Under the pieces are notes generated by a model. It searched no databases. It was not told where the DNA came from and saw only the letters and a program-made list of their open reading frames with translations. 64,000 nucleotides of DNA from Bondarzewia mesenterica (taxonomy: Eukaryota > Basidiomycota > Agaricomycetes > Russulales > Bondarzewiaceae). A program made the position numbers and the translations under genes. Location: the NCBI GenBank assembly GCA_004802705.1, contig SGPL01000048.1, positions 35,658 through 99,657 of the forward strand, in the 5' to 3' direction. Of the stretch, positions 10,287-23,228 are shown piece by piece. Numbering within the stretch: position 1 is the stretch's first letter; the number at the start of each line of letters is the position of its first letter.

Positions 10287-13200
10287 ATGCGTCGCCCACC
10301 GGCCCTCGAGGTCGACACCGAGGCTGCAATGTCGACGGTGACACCAGACTTTTCTACAAAGTTTACTCGGACACCTGAGTTTTCACCTGAGTCTTCCTCT
10401 CAAGCTCTCAATCTCTCCCACTCCCCAGAAAAAGACTACATCGCTCCAAACCCATCATTCCGACTTCTCTTCTCTCTTCTCTCACGACGCGATTTTTTTC
10501 TCCTCGTTCTTCCGGCCATCATCTCCTCCGTCATCGCCGGCGGTATCGCCCCCTTCATGACATACGTTGTTGGCCAAGTCTTCAATACTTTCGCCCAGTT
10601 TCCTTTGACTTCGGATCCACCTCAGGAGGCCAAGGATGCGCTTCTACGTGGTGTTGGATTATCTGCTATCGAGTTGATAGGTCTGGCTGTAGGAGCACTC
10701 GCTCTTAGTAGCCTTACATCAAGCCTGTGGATCTGGACCGGCGAGCGTAATACTATGCTCTTGCGCAAAAAGGTTTATCAGTCGGTGACATCAAAGGATA
10801 TGATCTGGTTTGACACCAAGATGGGTGCTGAAGATTCTGTGCAATCGTCCGAAGGAGACGGTCCTGTCGGAGCTGGAGGTTTAATGGCGAAGTTTGCGAG
10901 GTAAGCTTCTACTCCCGTTCAGCGATATATGTCTTGATGTCACTTCAGAGAGACAGAGGAAGTACGGATGGCTTCCTCTCTCGCCTGCGGTATGGTCATA
11001 CAGCATCTCACAACTTCAGTGGCTTGCCTCATCCTCGGCTTTGATCGCTCATGGGCCCTCACTCTTGTCATCCTCTCAGCCGTTCCCGTCTTGATGATAA
11101 TTCAAGCTTTCTCCCAAGGCGTTGCGGGACCGCTTCTTGCTGTCGAGCGTTCTCAGACCGCTACGGCTGCGACGTTGATGGACCGTGCAGTGGCTGCGAT
11201 TGCAACAGTAAAAGCGTTTAATGCAGTCTCTCATGAGGTCTCGACCCTATCAATCGTGCTTGATAATATGCGTGCGGTAGCGAAGAAGTGCAACGCTGTC
11301 TGGGGCTTCACTTCGGGTCTCGCACAGTTCGTCATGATGGCGATGTTTGTGCAAGGATTCTGGTTCGGCTCGAAGCTCGTTCGGGATGGCAAGGTCGCCG
11401 CCGGCGACGTGATGGCCGTTTTTTGGGCATGCCTCATCGCGACCACGAACTTACAGATGTGTATCCCCCAATTTATCACCCTCGCCAAGGGCAAGTTTTC
11501 CATGGCCGCGCTCATTTCCTTGATCGAAGTGTCCACTCCTGTTCCCGAGTCTCCAGTGAACACCAGAAGGCCTAGCTTGGCTTCGTTCAACCTCAGTACC
11601 GGCAAGAATCGCAAGCCCTCTACGTTCCGCAAGATTGTCCCACGCGGGTGCTCTGGCGAGCTTGTCATGGACAATGTTACATTTGCGTATCCTTCCCGAC
11701 CTACCGTCCCGGTTCTCACCGACCTCTCCCTATACCTCCCCGCACATGAGATCACTTTCATTGTCGGCGGCTCAGGATCTGGCAAGTCGACTGTCGCTCA
11801 GCTCTTGCTGCGCATGTACGACGTGCAACAGGGTACGATTGCTCTTGATAACCAGGACGTCGACTATCTCGACTTGAACTGGACACGGGAGCAGATCAGC
11901 GCGATATCTCAAGACTGCATCCTTTTCGACATGAGTGTTCACGACAATGTGGCGATCGGTTTGGCTGGACCGGGCAGCAATCGGCGTCCAGAGGATGTTA
12001 CGCGAGAGGAGGTCATTGAGGCTTGCACAGCGGCCTTGATGCATGATTTCGTGAGGAACCTGCCAGATGGTTATGACACGCCCCTCGGTAATGGTGGGGC
12101 AAACCTCTCTGGAGGTCAGAAGCAACGCCTCGCTATCGCACGTGCGAAGCTGCGCGATTCAAATGTACTTATACTTGGTGCGATTGGCTTCCTATCCTGG
12201 CTTTGTGTCGATTGTTCACAATGTTTTGCTCACAGACGAGGCAACTTCTGCGCTGGACGCGATTTCACGCCTACTCGTATTCGAGGCAATCAAGCGCTGG
12301 CGAAGGAACAAAACTACGGTTGTCATCACACACGACCTTTCACAGATTACTCCTGGAGATTTCGTTTATGTGCTCAAAGATGGACATGTCGTGGAACAGG
12401 GTTACCGACATGATCTGGAGCAAATCGAAGGCGGCGAGTTCCGCGAGATGGCCCAAGCGCAGGGCGCTGCGGGAGGCTTTCCTGAGAAGCAAGCGGGTCC
12501 GTGGTCAGAGAAGACGAAGCGCGAGCGCGAAGAAGAGGTGGAGAAGATCTTCGAGGAACAGGAGAAGGTACGCGGGGAGGACGTAGAAAAGGCTGTCGGG
12601 GAAATTGCTACTTTCAAAAGACAAACTGTGATCCCGCCCTCACTTCGACCGCTCACCCTCGGGAATTGGATGTTTGATGCTGTAGCCGACCTAACTCGTT
12701 CGGAAGTCATTCCACATGCCATGGTTGTGACTCGCTCGGACAGGCGCGTCAGTCGTTTCGTCCCTGCTGATGTCTTCAATTCAGAACCTGAAATCGTCGA
12801 CCGACCTCGCCGACCTTCCACTATCGCAATCGACCTCCCGGAACCTGCCCCTGCACACACGACAATGACGCGGCGGTTGAGCCTGCAGTTCACCCCTACC
12901 TCTCCCATATTTAGTAGCAACGCTTTCTCAACTTCCTCAACGCTATTCGACGAGGTTGCTTTTGATGAAGAAAAGGCCAACCTGGAGCTCAGTGCCGCCG
13001 CGGCTTCACAACGGCGATTCTACGGTGACACCATACCCAGGAGAACGCGTGCACGATGGGACGATATCGATATGATTCCCTTGAAGGAGGTCAAAATCTC
13101 TCAGCCAGAGGCCGAAGTTCCACACGCAAGGGACACTGAAGAGCAGATTGGTTTCTGGCATCTCGTCCGGGATATCTACCCTACCGTTCCTTGCAAGCCC

Positions 13201-15010
13201 ACCATTGCACTTGGTTTGATCTTTTGTATTGTCAGCGGCGCAATGACGCCCATCTTCTCATTCCTTCTTTCACGACTCTTGTATGAAGTCTCCATCGGCG
13301 CTCAAAATGTGTCGGCGATCAACAACTTCGGCGGAATCGTTCTCTCTGTCGCGGCTATAGACGGTATTGCGATGGGCCTGAAGTATTTCACCATGGAGAC
13401 GACCGCAATGGCCTGGGTCACCAAGATTCGCAAGATGTGCTATGGCTTCGTGCTTGCACAGGACAAGAAGTGGTTCGACAAGGCGGAGAATGCTCCTGTG
13501 CGCCTGGTCCAGGTTCTCATCAAGGACGGTGACGATGCTCGTTCACTCATTGCCACTGTTCTTAGCCAAGCCGTTGTCGTCTTCACGATGCTCGGTGTCG
13601 GCCTCATGTGGGCACTGGCACGAGGATGGCAGTTGACATTGGTCGGATTCGCTATTGCTCCTGTTTTCGCCATCACCATGGTAGTTCAGACGAACTTGGT
13701 GGCCAAGTGCGAATACAGAAATAAGCGTGCACGTGAGGAAGTAGCCAGGGGATATTACGATGTAGGTCTCGTTAGACGTCTTCTTTGGATAAGCTTATTG
13801 ACCAACAGTATTTGCAGACCATCTCAAACATACGTGGAATTCGTTCAATGGGATTCGAGCGCATTTTTTTGGAACGTTTTGAAGAATCCGTCGATAGTGC
13901 GCTTTCCACTGGGGTGCGGGGCGCCTTTGTGGAGGGTTGCACGTACGGAGTCGCAAGTTCGCTCATTTACCTGGCTGAAGCTCTGTTATTCTACGTGGGC
14001 GCCATCCTTATTGCGAAGGGCACATACAACTATTTGCAGATGGTCCAGGTTCTCAATTTGGTTGTCTTTACCGTCAGCATTGGTTCTCAACTCATGGCAT
14101 TCAGTAAGCCGCATACAACTTACAGCACAGTCTGAATACGATACTGACCAGCTCATCCTCTCTAGCACAAAGGATTGCGAAGTCTGTCCAGGCAACCAAA
14201 GACTTCAACAAATTGTTGAGGCTCTCCACCGACACTGACGAATCACAAGGCTCATCACGTCCCCCCATTACCGGCACGATCTCCTTCAACGGGGTCAGAT
14301 TCTCGTATCCAGAGCGTTCAGACGTCACTGTCCTCGACGATCTCAACATGGAGATCCATGATGGAGAGTGTGTCGCCATCGTAGGTGCCTCCGGGTCTGG
14401 CAAGTCTACTATCGCAGCGCTGCTGCAACGCCTTTACGAGCCAGTGACCGGCTCGATTTCCATCGGCCCTTGGGACCTCGATTCAACGGATGTCAGTCAC
14501 CTGCGAGACCACGTTGCCGTCGTCAGCCAGCATCCGAATCTTTTCGATGCCACTGTCTCGGATAACATTGCCTACGGCTCAAAGGGCCTCCCCGCTATCA
14601 ACATCCAACGCGCTGCCATGGCTGCAAATGTGCACGATTTCGTCATGTCGCTACCTCAGGGATATGATACCATGGTCGGGGAGAATGCTGCGCTCATTTC
14701 TGGTGGGCAGGCACAGAGGCTTCAGATCGCTCGAGCGTTGGTACGGCCGTCGAAGATTTTGATCCTGGACGAATGCACATCAGCTTTGGATTCTGCGAAT
14801 CAGGCCACGGTGATGCAGACGATATTGGATGCCAAAGTTGGCCGCACGACGTTGATGGTGACGCACAAGCTTCCTGTCATGCAGATGTGTGATCGCATAC
14901 TGGTCATCCATAAGGGGTCAGTAGCCGAGCAGGGCACCTACGAGGAGCTGATGGCAAAAAATGGAGTGTTTGCCCAGTTAGCCAGTGGGGGCGAGTGGAC
15001 TGGCGAGTGA
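10287..15010 (+). CDS. STE6: Ste6-type ABC exporter of farnesylated mating pheromone
   Basis: Exons 10287..10900, 10949..12177, 12236..13761, 13818..14103, 14166..15010; 1499 residues, a full-length ABCB transporter (TMD1-NBD1-TMD2-NBD2). NBD1 has Walker A GGSGSGKST near residue 477, signature LSGGQKQR near 590 and Walker B LILDEATSALD, whose Asp codon is split by the intron at 12178-12235. NBD2 has Walker A GASGSGKST near 1291, an atypical signature ISGGQAQR near 1396, and LILDECTSALD. A long charged linker (about 620-880) joins the halves. In fungi this family exports prenylated peptide pheromones across the plasma membrane; basidiomycete members are needed for mating. The start could also be the ATG at 10329. 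Assignment to Ste6 rather than another ABCB protein rests on overall similarity as I recall it (ERNTMLLRKKVYQSV, MVIQHLTTSVACL). Confidence 0.88.
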
Positions 15011-15506
15011 TCTCCATCTCACCTATCTATCGTCTTTTTCTTTTTTTCCTTTGTTTTCCTCATTGCTTTGCCCCGATATCTTCTGACGGGGCAGGGTTTT
15101 TGGTTTTGACATGATTATGGATATTTAGCATAGCTTTCGACATTCTCTGTTTAACACCGTGATATTACGACCGGAGTAACGCCCCCATTTGTAGTACTAT
15201 TGCATACCATCACTTTACCAGCTGTATTGTTACTTACGTTCTCTGATGTTTCAATGCGTCAATGACATCTTATGGTACTTTTCGACATTAATTACCAGGC
15301 AATTGAACCACAAGCAAAGGTTTCAACCCGACAGACATGGACATACGTCGTATACAAACCTCAAAACCTCTATCAATTAGCAGATTGGAGTGAACTAATG
15401 CAAATCCATTGTTCATGTAAAATTCTTCTTGGCCGGTAAAAAGATGCGACATGAAAGCCACGACAAAGCTGAATTGTTCAATTCATGAATTCACCACCAA
15501 CTACGT
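15011..15506. other. Intergenic between convergent genes
   Basis: 496 bp holding the 3' ends of the STE6-like gene (plus) and the polygalacturonase (minus). A T-rich tract (15032-15060) follows the transporter stop codon and could belong to its 3' UTR. No gene seen. Confidence 0.6.
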
Positions 15507-17388
15507 TTACTGGCTGAAATTTGTAATACCGCTAAACCCAGTGATTGGCCCGCTAGAACCTCCGCTGATTTGGAGGGATGACCAGTCCCACGTTCCTGCA
15601 AAGAGAGATGTGAGTCGGAGGAAGGTCCGTCAGATTAAATGGGCTAGCATTACCAGTACAAGCGCCAGAACCACAGTTCACGGCTACACGTTGAGCATCA
15701 TTGTTGACAGTAATCGATGTCGTACTTCCAGAGAAGTTGATGTTCTACGGGCAAGATCATTTACATTGGTTTGAAGAGACCTCATATGAACAATAGGGCC
15801 ACTCACGGAAATTATTACGCCTGTACCAGGGGTGCCGAGAGTATCTGGGTAGCTCTAAGGTTGAAAGTGAGCAAGAGGCTTTCGCATGAATATTCTAGTC
15901 TACCTGGTCAATGAGGACGCCGAATTGACGCATGCCAGTTCCTATGTTGCCGATATATGTAACATTGGAAACGGAAGCATCGGTTGCATCAGCTTTTGTC
16001 TTAATACGAAGCGCTTGATCACTGCAACGCGAGCGTTAATAGAAGAGATAGACAGCACCGGAAAGACCGACGAACTTGTTAGTGATAGTGTTATCAGAAA
16101 TGATGATGCCAGAAACGATCGCATCGCTTGAAATCGATCCCTTAAAATCCGTGGAGTGCGCATTAAACTGGATGCGGTGCATGCTCGAGGAAGGAGTACC
16201 GTACGATAGAGATGCCATGACCGCCAATGCAAGTGTTACCAGTGAAGACGATGTTGGTGCCCTTGTTGATGGCAAGGCAATCGTCTTGGTTATGTATCGT
16301 GCTGTTCCAGCATGAGACTTCATGGATACGACAATGAATATGGATAAAAACAGAACATACCTGCTCTCGATAGTCAGGTCATTCGTGCTGCAATCAAAGC
16401 CGTCGGTATTGTGACCAGCGGCCTCACCATTGCTGGCGGCGTTGGGCTCATCACCCAGAGCTAGGGATCTGAATGAGCATGACTTCATGAACCGACTCAT
16501 AGCGGAATGTTTACAGTCATCGATGACGAGATTCGACATGACCAAGGGAGCAGGGTTGGAGACACTGTAGACACGCTCAGGAGAGTTCAAGACTTTAACG
16601 TTCTAAAAGGACGAATACAAATTAGAAAAGGGAAGAAGAAAAATACATGCAATACGAATTTTGAAAAAGAAAAAAAAAACTCACCGTGAAAACGCCGGAG
16701 ATCTTGATCCTTGAAAATCTGGTGAGATCATCGTCACATAAATTAAAAGGAGAGCATACTTCATCATAGGAGCAGGCTTTGTGACTCCTCCGTTACCACC
16801 GAGGCCATCCTGCCAGTGAGATCAACTTGTTCAATGTGAGCACGGGTCACGAAGGAGGAGTGATTACCCAGTAAAACGGTCCATTGCCGTTGAAGGTGTG
16901 ACCATTTCCGTTGACTTCAGAAGACAATGAACACGTATTCGGAACTAATTATTGGATACACCGAAACTCACAAGTGATGGATGTTCCGCTGCGCAAGGTT
17001 ACCATGGCGCCGTAATATCCTTAATCATAGAGGAAAAAGGATGTGGACGACAATTCTCACCTGACTTGAAAGAGTGGACCGGCCCAAGTCTTGTTGCCAA
17101 AGCTGACATCACCCTCTGCGGTTCATCCGTGGGAAGGTACGAGTGAACTAAGCAGAACTCGTATAGAGAAATTGGCATACGCATGTTCACAGTCGTTCCG
17201 TCGGCAAGCTCGAGGTTAAAAGTTTCCCCCGCGGGAACGGTAAACGAGTTAATGTTAACAGTTGTACATGCAACTGCACCATCGACGTCGTCCAACGAGG
17301 AGATAGTTCCAGTACAATCCGCACCTTGCACGGCACCCAGAACAGAGTGAACGGCGACGGCAGAGAATGCGAGTGCAATTCCAAGCAT
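15507..17388 (-). CDS. Secreted endopolygalacturonase, glycoside hydrolase family 28
   Basis: Fourteen exons: complement(15507..15595, 15654..15744, 15807..15854, 15904..16021, 16076..16140, 16205..16301, 16361..16460, 16515..16602, 16685..16709, 16760..16809, 16868..16914, 16972..16988, 17061..17115, 17181..17388), 365 residues, the usual GH28 length. Residues 1-19 are a signal peptide ([19 protein letters not shown]). All four GH28 motifs are present: NTDGFD at 181-186, QDDC at 202-205, GGHG with the His at 225, and RIK at 256-258; the catalytic Asp residues are D183, D203 and D204. The enzyme hydrolyses alpha-1,4 bonds of de-esterified pectin outside the cell. Every exon boundary keeps frame, including a 17-nt exon (16972-16988). 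It could be exo- rather than endo-acting; length and motifs favour endo. Confidence 0.95.
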
Positions 17389-19240
17389 ATTCGAAATGTC
17401 CTAGGTAGCGAGTGCGCAGTTGAAGGCTTGCAGTGGCAGCAACCTTTCAACGATCCTTTATATGTAGCCTGAGAGTATTGTAAAATCGGTCACTCATGCG
17501 CATCTCTTGTCAGGTGCTCGGCAGAGGGTGCAATTGGAATTTTCAAGTTCCCCGGCGAGAGGATATGATCGATATTGACCGAAACACATCCGTGTATTGG
17601 TCCCGAGGAGAGACACAAATAATCTCGGACAAAATCAGAATTGCTACCAGGCGCACATAAAATTAGCACTCACCAATATACTGTACAAAGTAAGTTGTGG
17701 TGCAGGATGCAAAAAAAAAGTCAGTCGCCTTCCAGATACCCACGAAATGGTTCCGACTCGTGTGCTGCTCACCAGCTCCTGATGATAACAGCACCTCCTT
17801 GGACCACAGAGCGGCCCGACGACACATCACACGCACCTCGAGCTTTAAGTATGGATCTGCGTTGCAGGTCAGTCCAGTTTCTACAACTGAAAGAAGGCGA
17901 AGCAATGTGAAATTTATCTAAATTTACAGTTGCGTGATATCCGGCATACCTGCACATTTGTAAATAGCACGAAGTGCCGTCTTCAGTGGGACATTACTGG
18001 CCTTATCTCATTAATGCGGCGCCAACAAAAAAGCGTTTACTTGTCCGGGATATGGAAGTAGAAGAGTCGGCTTCTGAGACTTGATGCCATGATGTTCGAG
18101 CCGGTAGTACCATTGCCGGATGTCACCTGAATCGCTGAAGGGCGGCTAGCGAGTGAGTAAAAATATAAGATGAAGTCAAGCTGTTAGGATTCAAATACTG
18201 TTCAAGTTCGTGAGAATGCACTGCACGAGCCGTAAAGACAGTGTAAAAAAACGTTTTTACTCGACTCCTCAACTGTCTTCAGGAGGATCCAGAGTGTATG
18301 GCATATGAGCTCTGTCTTTACACAGTGGAGGTGCTGACTTACAGACCTCAATCGACAGTCCGCGTAGTGGCAGGAGAAGCGATTACCTAGATCATTTACA
18401 CTTACATAAAGGCAGAAAGCGCCAGCTGGATGCTGTGATTCGTGGCATGCGACGCGGTGGTTGGATCGGGTGGTTGGATCGGATGGTTGAATCGGATAGT
18501 CGCAATGCGCTGGTGCATTTCAACGAGCGGGAGTACCGGACCTACAGTGGCCCGGGCGGGACGCTCCATCTTCAACGTGCACCGTCAAATGCATGCAACC
18601 GGCGAAATCCTGTTGATTTAGACCGAGAAGCCGTGTCAAGCGTTGAAGACGCTCTTCCATTTCGGATGACTTGGATATCCCGTGACAATAGTCCGCCGAC
18701 TAGCAGAGCCACTCAGGGATTACCATGAAGTCTGTCTTGCCTTGACCTTGAACCACCATCCGAACACTGGTTACCATTTCCTTGTCATAGTGAGCAACCC
18801 CTTGCTGATGAAAACGCTGACCTGATTTCGAGGATGACATGCACAATCATTGATCCACAAGTGACGGAACCATGGCTCAGTTTCTCACAAGCCCAGTGAG
18901 ACCGCAAGGGTGTCGACGCTTACTTGCTGCGACGCATATTCCATCCGGCAAGTAGTGCACTCTCTGGAAGATTTCACGAAAAGCTCAGTGATCAAGACGT
19001 ACTGTACATGCTGTACATCTCATCCCGGCCTGAACGATGCCCTGCTCCCTGAGTCCGTAAAGATGATCTATACAGCAAGTGAAGAATTATCAGCCTGATT
19101 ACTATTGAAACGACTGATGTGTTTCAGCAGCCGAAAGCTAAGGCCTTCTCTTAGATACATATACACTCACCTGTTATCTGCCATTATTGATATTCTGCTC
19201 CTGCTACCGAATGTTATTTCAAACCCGCATATGCATCGTT
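17389..19240. other. 1.85-kb stretch without a supported gene
   Basis: Upstream region of the polygalacturonase and downstream region of the first BTB gene. Open frames of 60-97 codons occur (for example 18435-18728 plus) but none has family features or sensible exon structure. A palindromic GTAAAAAAACGTTTTTAC lies near 18242. No tRNA-like fold was recognised. Confidence 0.5.
17456..17462 (-). promoter_or_regulatory. Putative TATA box of the polygalacturonase gene
   Basis: TATAAAG on the minus strand, about 70 bp upstream of the ATG at 17388, a usual spacing for a fungal TATA element with a short 5' UTR. Seen in sequence; function inferred. Confidence 0.45.
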
Positions 19241-20026
19241 TCAGGCATTGCTAGCGGATAATATGGCGCGGATTTTGGTATCAAAATCAGAATTTTGTGC
19301 TTTGGGCCTCATAGTCCAACGAATATACTCTTCACGTCCAGTGCTGATTCGGAAGATCATATCACTCGACATCTGGTCTATCTCCTGAACGTCAAGTGGA
19401 TGCGATCTCTCAATGAGTTCCTTGGCAGCATGGAACAAATGGTGTGCCGGGATGTCGAACTTGGTTGCAATGACCGTCTGCTCAACAGCATCCAACGGAC
19501 TTGTTTCGGAAAAAACCATTTCGATGGCGCGGGTACAGATGTTGGCGATGTCAAAGCGGTGACTGATGGACAGGAGAGCAACCCAGCTTTCGACAGGCAT
19601 CGAGAAGTTGTCGAGCATACTGAATTAAGACCGTCAGTGGGCCCCGTAAAGGAAAGAAAATGGTACTAGAGGATCGACCTCTGATGGAAGAACTTGAGAA
19701 GGCTTTCGAATTCTAGGATGGTAACCCCCGGGAGTGAAATAGGTTTGGAATCCAAACTGCCCTCTATCTCCTTATCCTTGTCATTGTCGGAGACATTCAA
19801 TGGAAGGGTAAACATATCGCGAAGTACGGGCGAGTTTTGCACCAAGAAATATTGGTGGATTCTGAACAAGCGGTTCTCAACCTGAAATCGTCCATAAATA
19901 TTCAGCATCAGGGACCCACGCGCATGTAAGTGACCAACACAACGAGATGTCACGCACCAAGAAAATAGACATATCATCAGACAAGTACCAATCATGGTGT
20001 CGAAGGATCGGGTTTGGTGAAGACAT
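19241..20026 (-). CDS. BTB/POZ domain protein, copy 1 of local family
   Basis: Exons complement(19241..19619, 19679..19881, 19958..20026), 216 residues. The BTB core reads YLSDDMSIFLVENRLFRIHQYFLVQ, SPVLRDMFTLP, a short acidic insert, PISLPGVTILEFESLLKFFH, then the helical part MPVESWVALLSISHRFDIANICTRAIEM and a C-terminal helical tail. Mushroom genomes carry many such BTB-only proteins; their substrates are unknown, and by analogy with other BTB proteins they may act as dimerising adaptors for cullin-3 ligases. Intron positions and phases match the other two copies at 22373 and 23754 (69-nt first exon here, last exon ~380 nt), showing shared descent. Confidence 0.88.
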
Positions 20027-21354
20027 GATGGATGTACGGTGAATGAACGGTTATGGAATATGGCTTGGTAAAGATATGACTAGGGTGGAGGGGCAGTCAG
20101 CCGCATACACTCCAGAGACATACTCTCGAGGGTAGCATTTATGTCACTGACGGTCCTACCCACCCAGGCGACTGCGATAAGCGCGGGTGAAAACATGCCT
20201 TCTTTTATCTGCGTGGTGTGCATAGCGAAAAGGAAGTTCCCTAGGCGGCAGAAGCGACAGCACATGCATGATAGAGAGAAACTCGAACACCCGCTGCTCA
20301 GCCACCAGCGAATAAGAGAGAACATTATTGTGTCATGTATAACCCAATGTGTACATGATGCAAAACACTGCATGCACCTGATCAGTACTGCCGCGTACTG
20401 CCGGTGAATGTCGAATGTTGCAGGCTGCGCAATGACAAGAACACCGTCAGAGCTTCATCGGCATATAGCACACCACATTACACGTGTAAGAAGGCGAGGC
20501 AAGTTGTGCGGCAATTGGATGACCGGTGACTTCTTTGAGATGTCAAGTCATTCACAGATTTGGAAAGATACACTACGCCACAAAACGCATGCACTCGATC
20601 GCGTGCCAAATTACTGCCAGATAGGATAATGCCTGGCAATAAGAGCAAGCAAATCGGTCATATCGGCGGCAAGGGTGATAAAGCGAGAGCACGCCCAGAG
20701 AGAGCAAGCAGAGTGCCAGATAAACACAGTGCGACCAGGGATAACTATAATGATGGTCGAGGTATTTCATCATTCCGGGCTACGAGAAGCACTGGGCAAG
20801 AGACTGGGCCAAGTGCCAGCTTTTGGTCTCGGTGAAAGGATCCGCTACATTGGAGCACCCGCGCGCTCGGAGGATAATAGCACCGAGCAAAACTGAATAG
20901 AGAACAAGGAGTTGAGCTTACGCACCTCGAGGTCAAGAGTCAAGGGATTTATAGTGGTTGGGAAGGAGGGCGGAAGGATGATTGCACTCAAGTATTAAAA
21001 ACCTTCTTGAACCGACAGTATGGTTGTCTTGGCTCTTGCATTGCAATCTTGTCGAATGTTCGTCATGTTCGTCATGAGCTCTTCATCAAGTTGGTGTATT
21101 TAGATGATTCAGAATTGCCGTAGTTAGCGCGCAACAGGAGGACTCACTCGCAGAAGAGTTGCCTCGCTCAGCAAAAGGGAGAAATAACTGCGTAGGTATC
21201 GAGGCACGAAGCAGAAACATTACGACTGTAAAATACAAGTAAAAACCTGGCTGATAATACAAACTTCAAGGTAGCCACATGAGCATTGCACACTATATTT
21301 ACGTAAAGAATGAACGTACCAAATCTATGATCCAACGAACGCAATCTTCGCAGC
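20027..21354. other. 1.3-kb stretch without a supported gene
   Basis: Lies between the start of BTB copy 1 and the stop of RPB9. Short open frames on both strands (for example 20408-20629, 20675-20896 plus) have no recognisable similarity. The BTB copy 1 promoter must be within the first part. Confidence 0.5.
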
Positions 21355-21970
21355 CTATGTCTCTGTCTCTATGCCCTCAGGTATACTCCCTTCCGGCGCG
21401 AGGCTAGGGTCCATGAAGCTATGATTACACTTGGTGCAAACGAAGAAGAGGATCATGCGCGTCTCTTTCCGTTTCGACTGGTCTTGATAGAAGACAGCAC
21501 TGTAGCGCATATGTGAACGGAGCGATGCCACGAGAATTCGAGATACATACTCTTCATTACCACATTTTGGGCAAGAGATGTTTGAATGTGGCTACCAGCT
21601 TCGATGGGTCGATGGAAACCAAGAGTAACAGGAGAACAGGCGTACCAGAGATGGGTCAACGCCGAGGTCCGTTGTGACACCCACTTGCTCTCTGATCACA
21701 CAAACGTTCGGCCATAGGTCAAAATTGGAAGAAAGAAACTCACTTTGTCACCGTCAGAAGATCATTTCTGTATACACAGCTGTTGTCCCCGATCTCAGAG
21801 TATGTGCAGATGCGGCAGGCGTAGACCATTGTGCGACGCTGCTGGTCGGCTTTGGGGTAAAGAAGGTTGTTGCATTCTGAGCAAAAATGAAGAGAAGCCT
21901 AAATTCAAATGCGGAATATGCAATCAGCAAGAGCGGGAACTTTGCGAGAACGATAATAGAGACTGACCAT
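21355..21970 (-). CDS. RPB9: RNA polymerase II subunit RPB9
   Basis: Exons complement(21355..21499, 21551..21591, 21646..21691, 21744..21898, 21968..21970), 129 residues (yeast Rpb9 has 122). The N-terminal zinc ribbon is HFCSECNNLLYPKAD and ACRICTYSE; the C-terminal zinc ribbon is ISCPKCGNEE and FFVCTKCNHSF; the QDQSKRKETRMILFFVC block is family-specific. Rpb9 sits at the jaw of Pol II and supports start-site choice, fidelity and TFIIS-stimulated cleavage. The first coding exon is only the ATG (21968-21970), followed by a 69-nt intron; this is forced because the next exon opens with ASLHFCSECNN and the AAATG-GTCAGT site fits a donor directly after the start codon. Confidence 0.95.
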
Positions 21971-22372
21971 TTATGATTTCTCTGTTGCAAAGATTGGCCC
22001 AGGCGAAACAAGTTAAACAACAGTTGGAAGGTGACAAGTATGTCACATTGGCTGTCACATTTGAGACGAACAAATCGGAGTGGTGTCGGAGCCCAATCGA
22101 CAAACTCAGCGACCAGAATGAGAGACTTGGAGAGACTCGACATTGAGGTTATTTACTGCGATAATTGCGCGGACGGTGCATGTTGGCTTTTTGTGCACAT
22201 GGTAAGTACGTGAAGGTTTCGGCATGGTGTACATTAGCGCTCAGGTTCGAAAGTAGGAGTGTGGGACTTCCGTGACTTTCTGAGTCCTGAGCGCAGCCCG
22301 AGATACATCGCCGATACCACTGCCCACTCGGTCTCGCACAAGCTTCGCTCTACTTGATCATCGTTATTTCCA
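21971..22372. promoter_or_regulatory. Divergent promoter region of RPB9 and BTB copy 2
   Basis: 402 bp between the RPB9 start (minus) and the BTB copy 2 start (plus). No clear motif identified. Confidence 0.5.
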
Positions 22373-23228
22373 ATGGAGTTAGGTATCGTAGAGGTATGCG
22401 TAGTTGTCTCGCTTCTCTTGTTGCACGCCGATCATGGCTTGTTCAACGTATTTCAGGCGGAGGTACTTCCTCCCAGTCGTCACCAGACATATTACATCGT
22501 CGAAAACAACCTTTCTATTTTTTTGGTGCGTGATGATCTGAGACCGTCATTGAGAGTCGTAATAACTCCAGCATATCTTGATCGTATCTTCAGGTATCTG
22601 GCTGCCTCTTCAGAGTACATCGATATCTCTTCGAGGAATCGCCTGTGTTTCGTGACATGTTTTCAATTCCTCCCGGGGAGGAAGGCGTGGAAGGAGAATC
22701 TGATACCGCACCTATCGTCCTCCCTGAAATTACCCAACAAGAATTTGAGGCTCTCTTGGACTTCTTGTATGACAGGTATCAAGTCGATCTCTTGATTTCT
22801 GATTACACCGACATCTATTCATGACTACCTTTATTATCAGAGGATATGATGGATACCGTGACTTCAACGTCAGAAAGTGGATCAATGTCCTCTCCATCTC
22901 TTCTCGCTTCGAATTTGACAAAGTTCGCGCACGGGCTATCAAGGAGCTTACTGAGCTAGAACCGAGTCTCGACGCGATCGAGGAGATCCTCTTGGCGCAA
23001 AAGTACGAGGTACCTCAATGGATTTTTCCCGGGCTCACAAAGCTGCTGATTCGGTCAAAAATCCCGGACCTGTCCGAGGCTGAGCGGTTGCCTCTGGACA
23101 TGGTGCTAAGCGTATGGAGAGCGCGTGAAGAATTCATTCGCGCACAGAGCCAGAGATCCGCATTTGTCACTCCAAATCCACAGACGTATCTCCGAAAACA
23201 CTTCAATTGTCCCCCTTATACAACTTGA
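22373..23228 (+). CDS. BTB/POZ domain protein, copy 2 of local family
   Basis: Exons 22373..22393, 22457..22525, 22594..22775, 22841..23228; 219 residues. BTB features: YYIVENNLSIFL then VSGCLFRVHRYLFEESPVFRDMF, PIVLPEITQQEFEALLDFLYD, and VRKWINVLSISSRFEFDKVRARAIKEL. The order, intron phases and the last exon of 388 nt match copies 1 and 3; an additional 21-nt first coding exon is specific to this copy and is the least certain part. The role is unknown. Transcribed away from RPB9. Confidence 0.85.

Noticed and set aside
11231..11785. 184-codon antisense ORF in the STE6-like gene
   Set aside because: Mirror frame of a conserved coding exon; no independent features.
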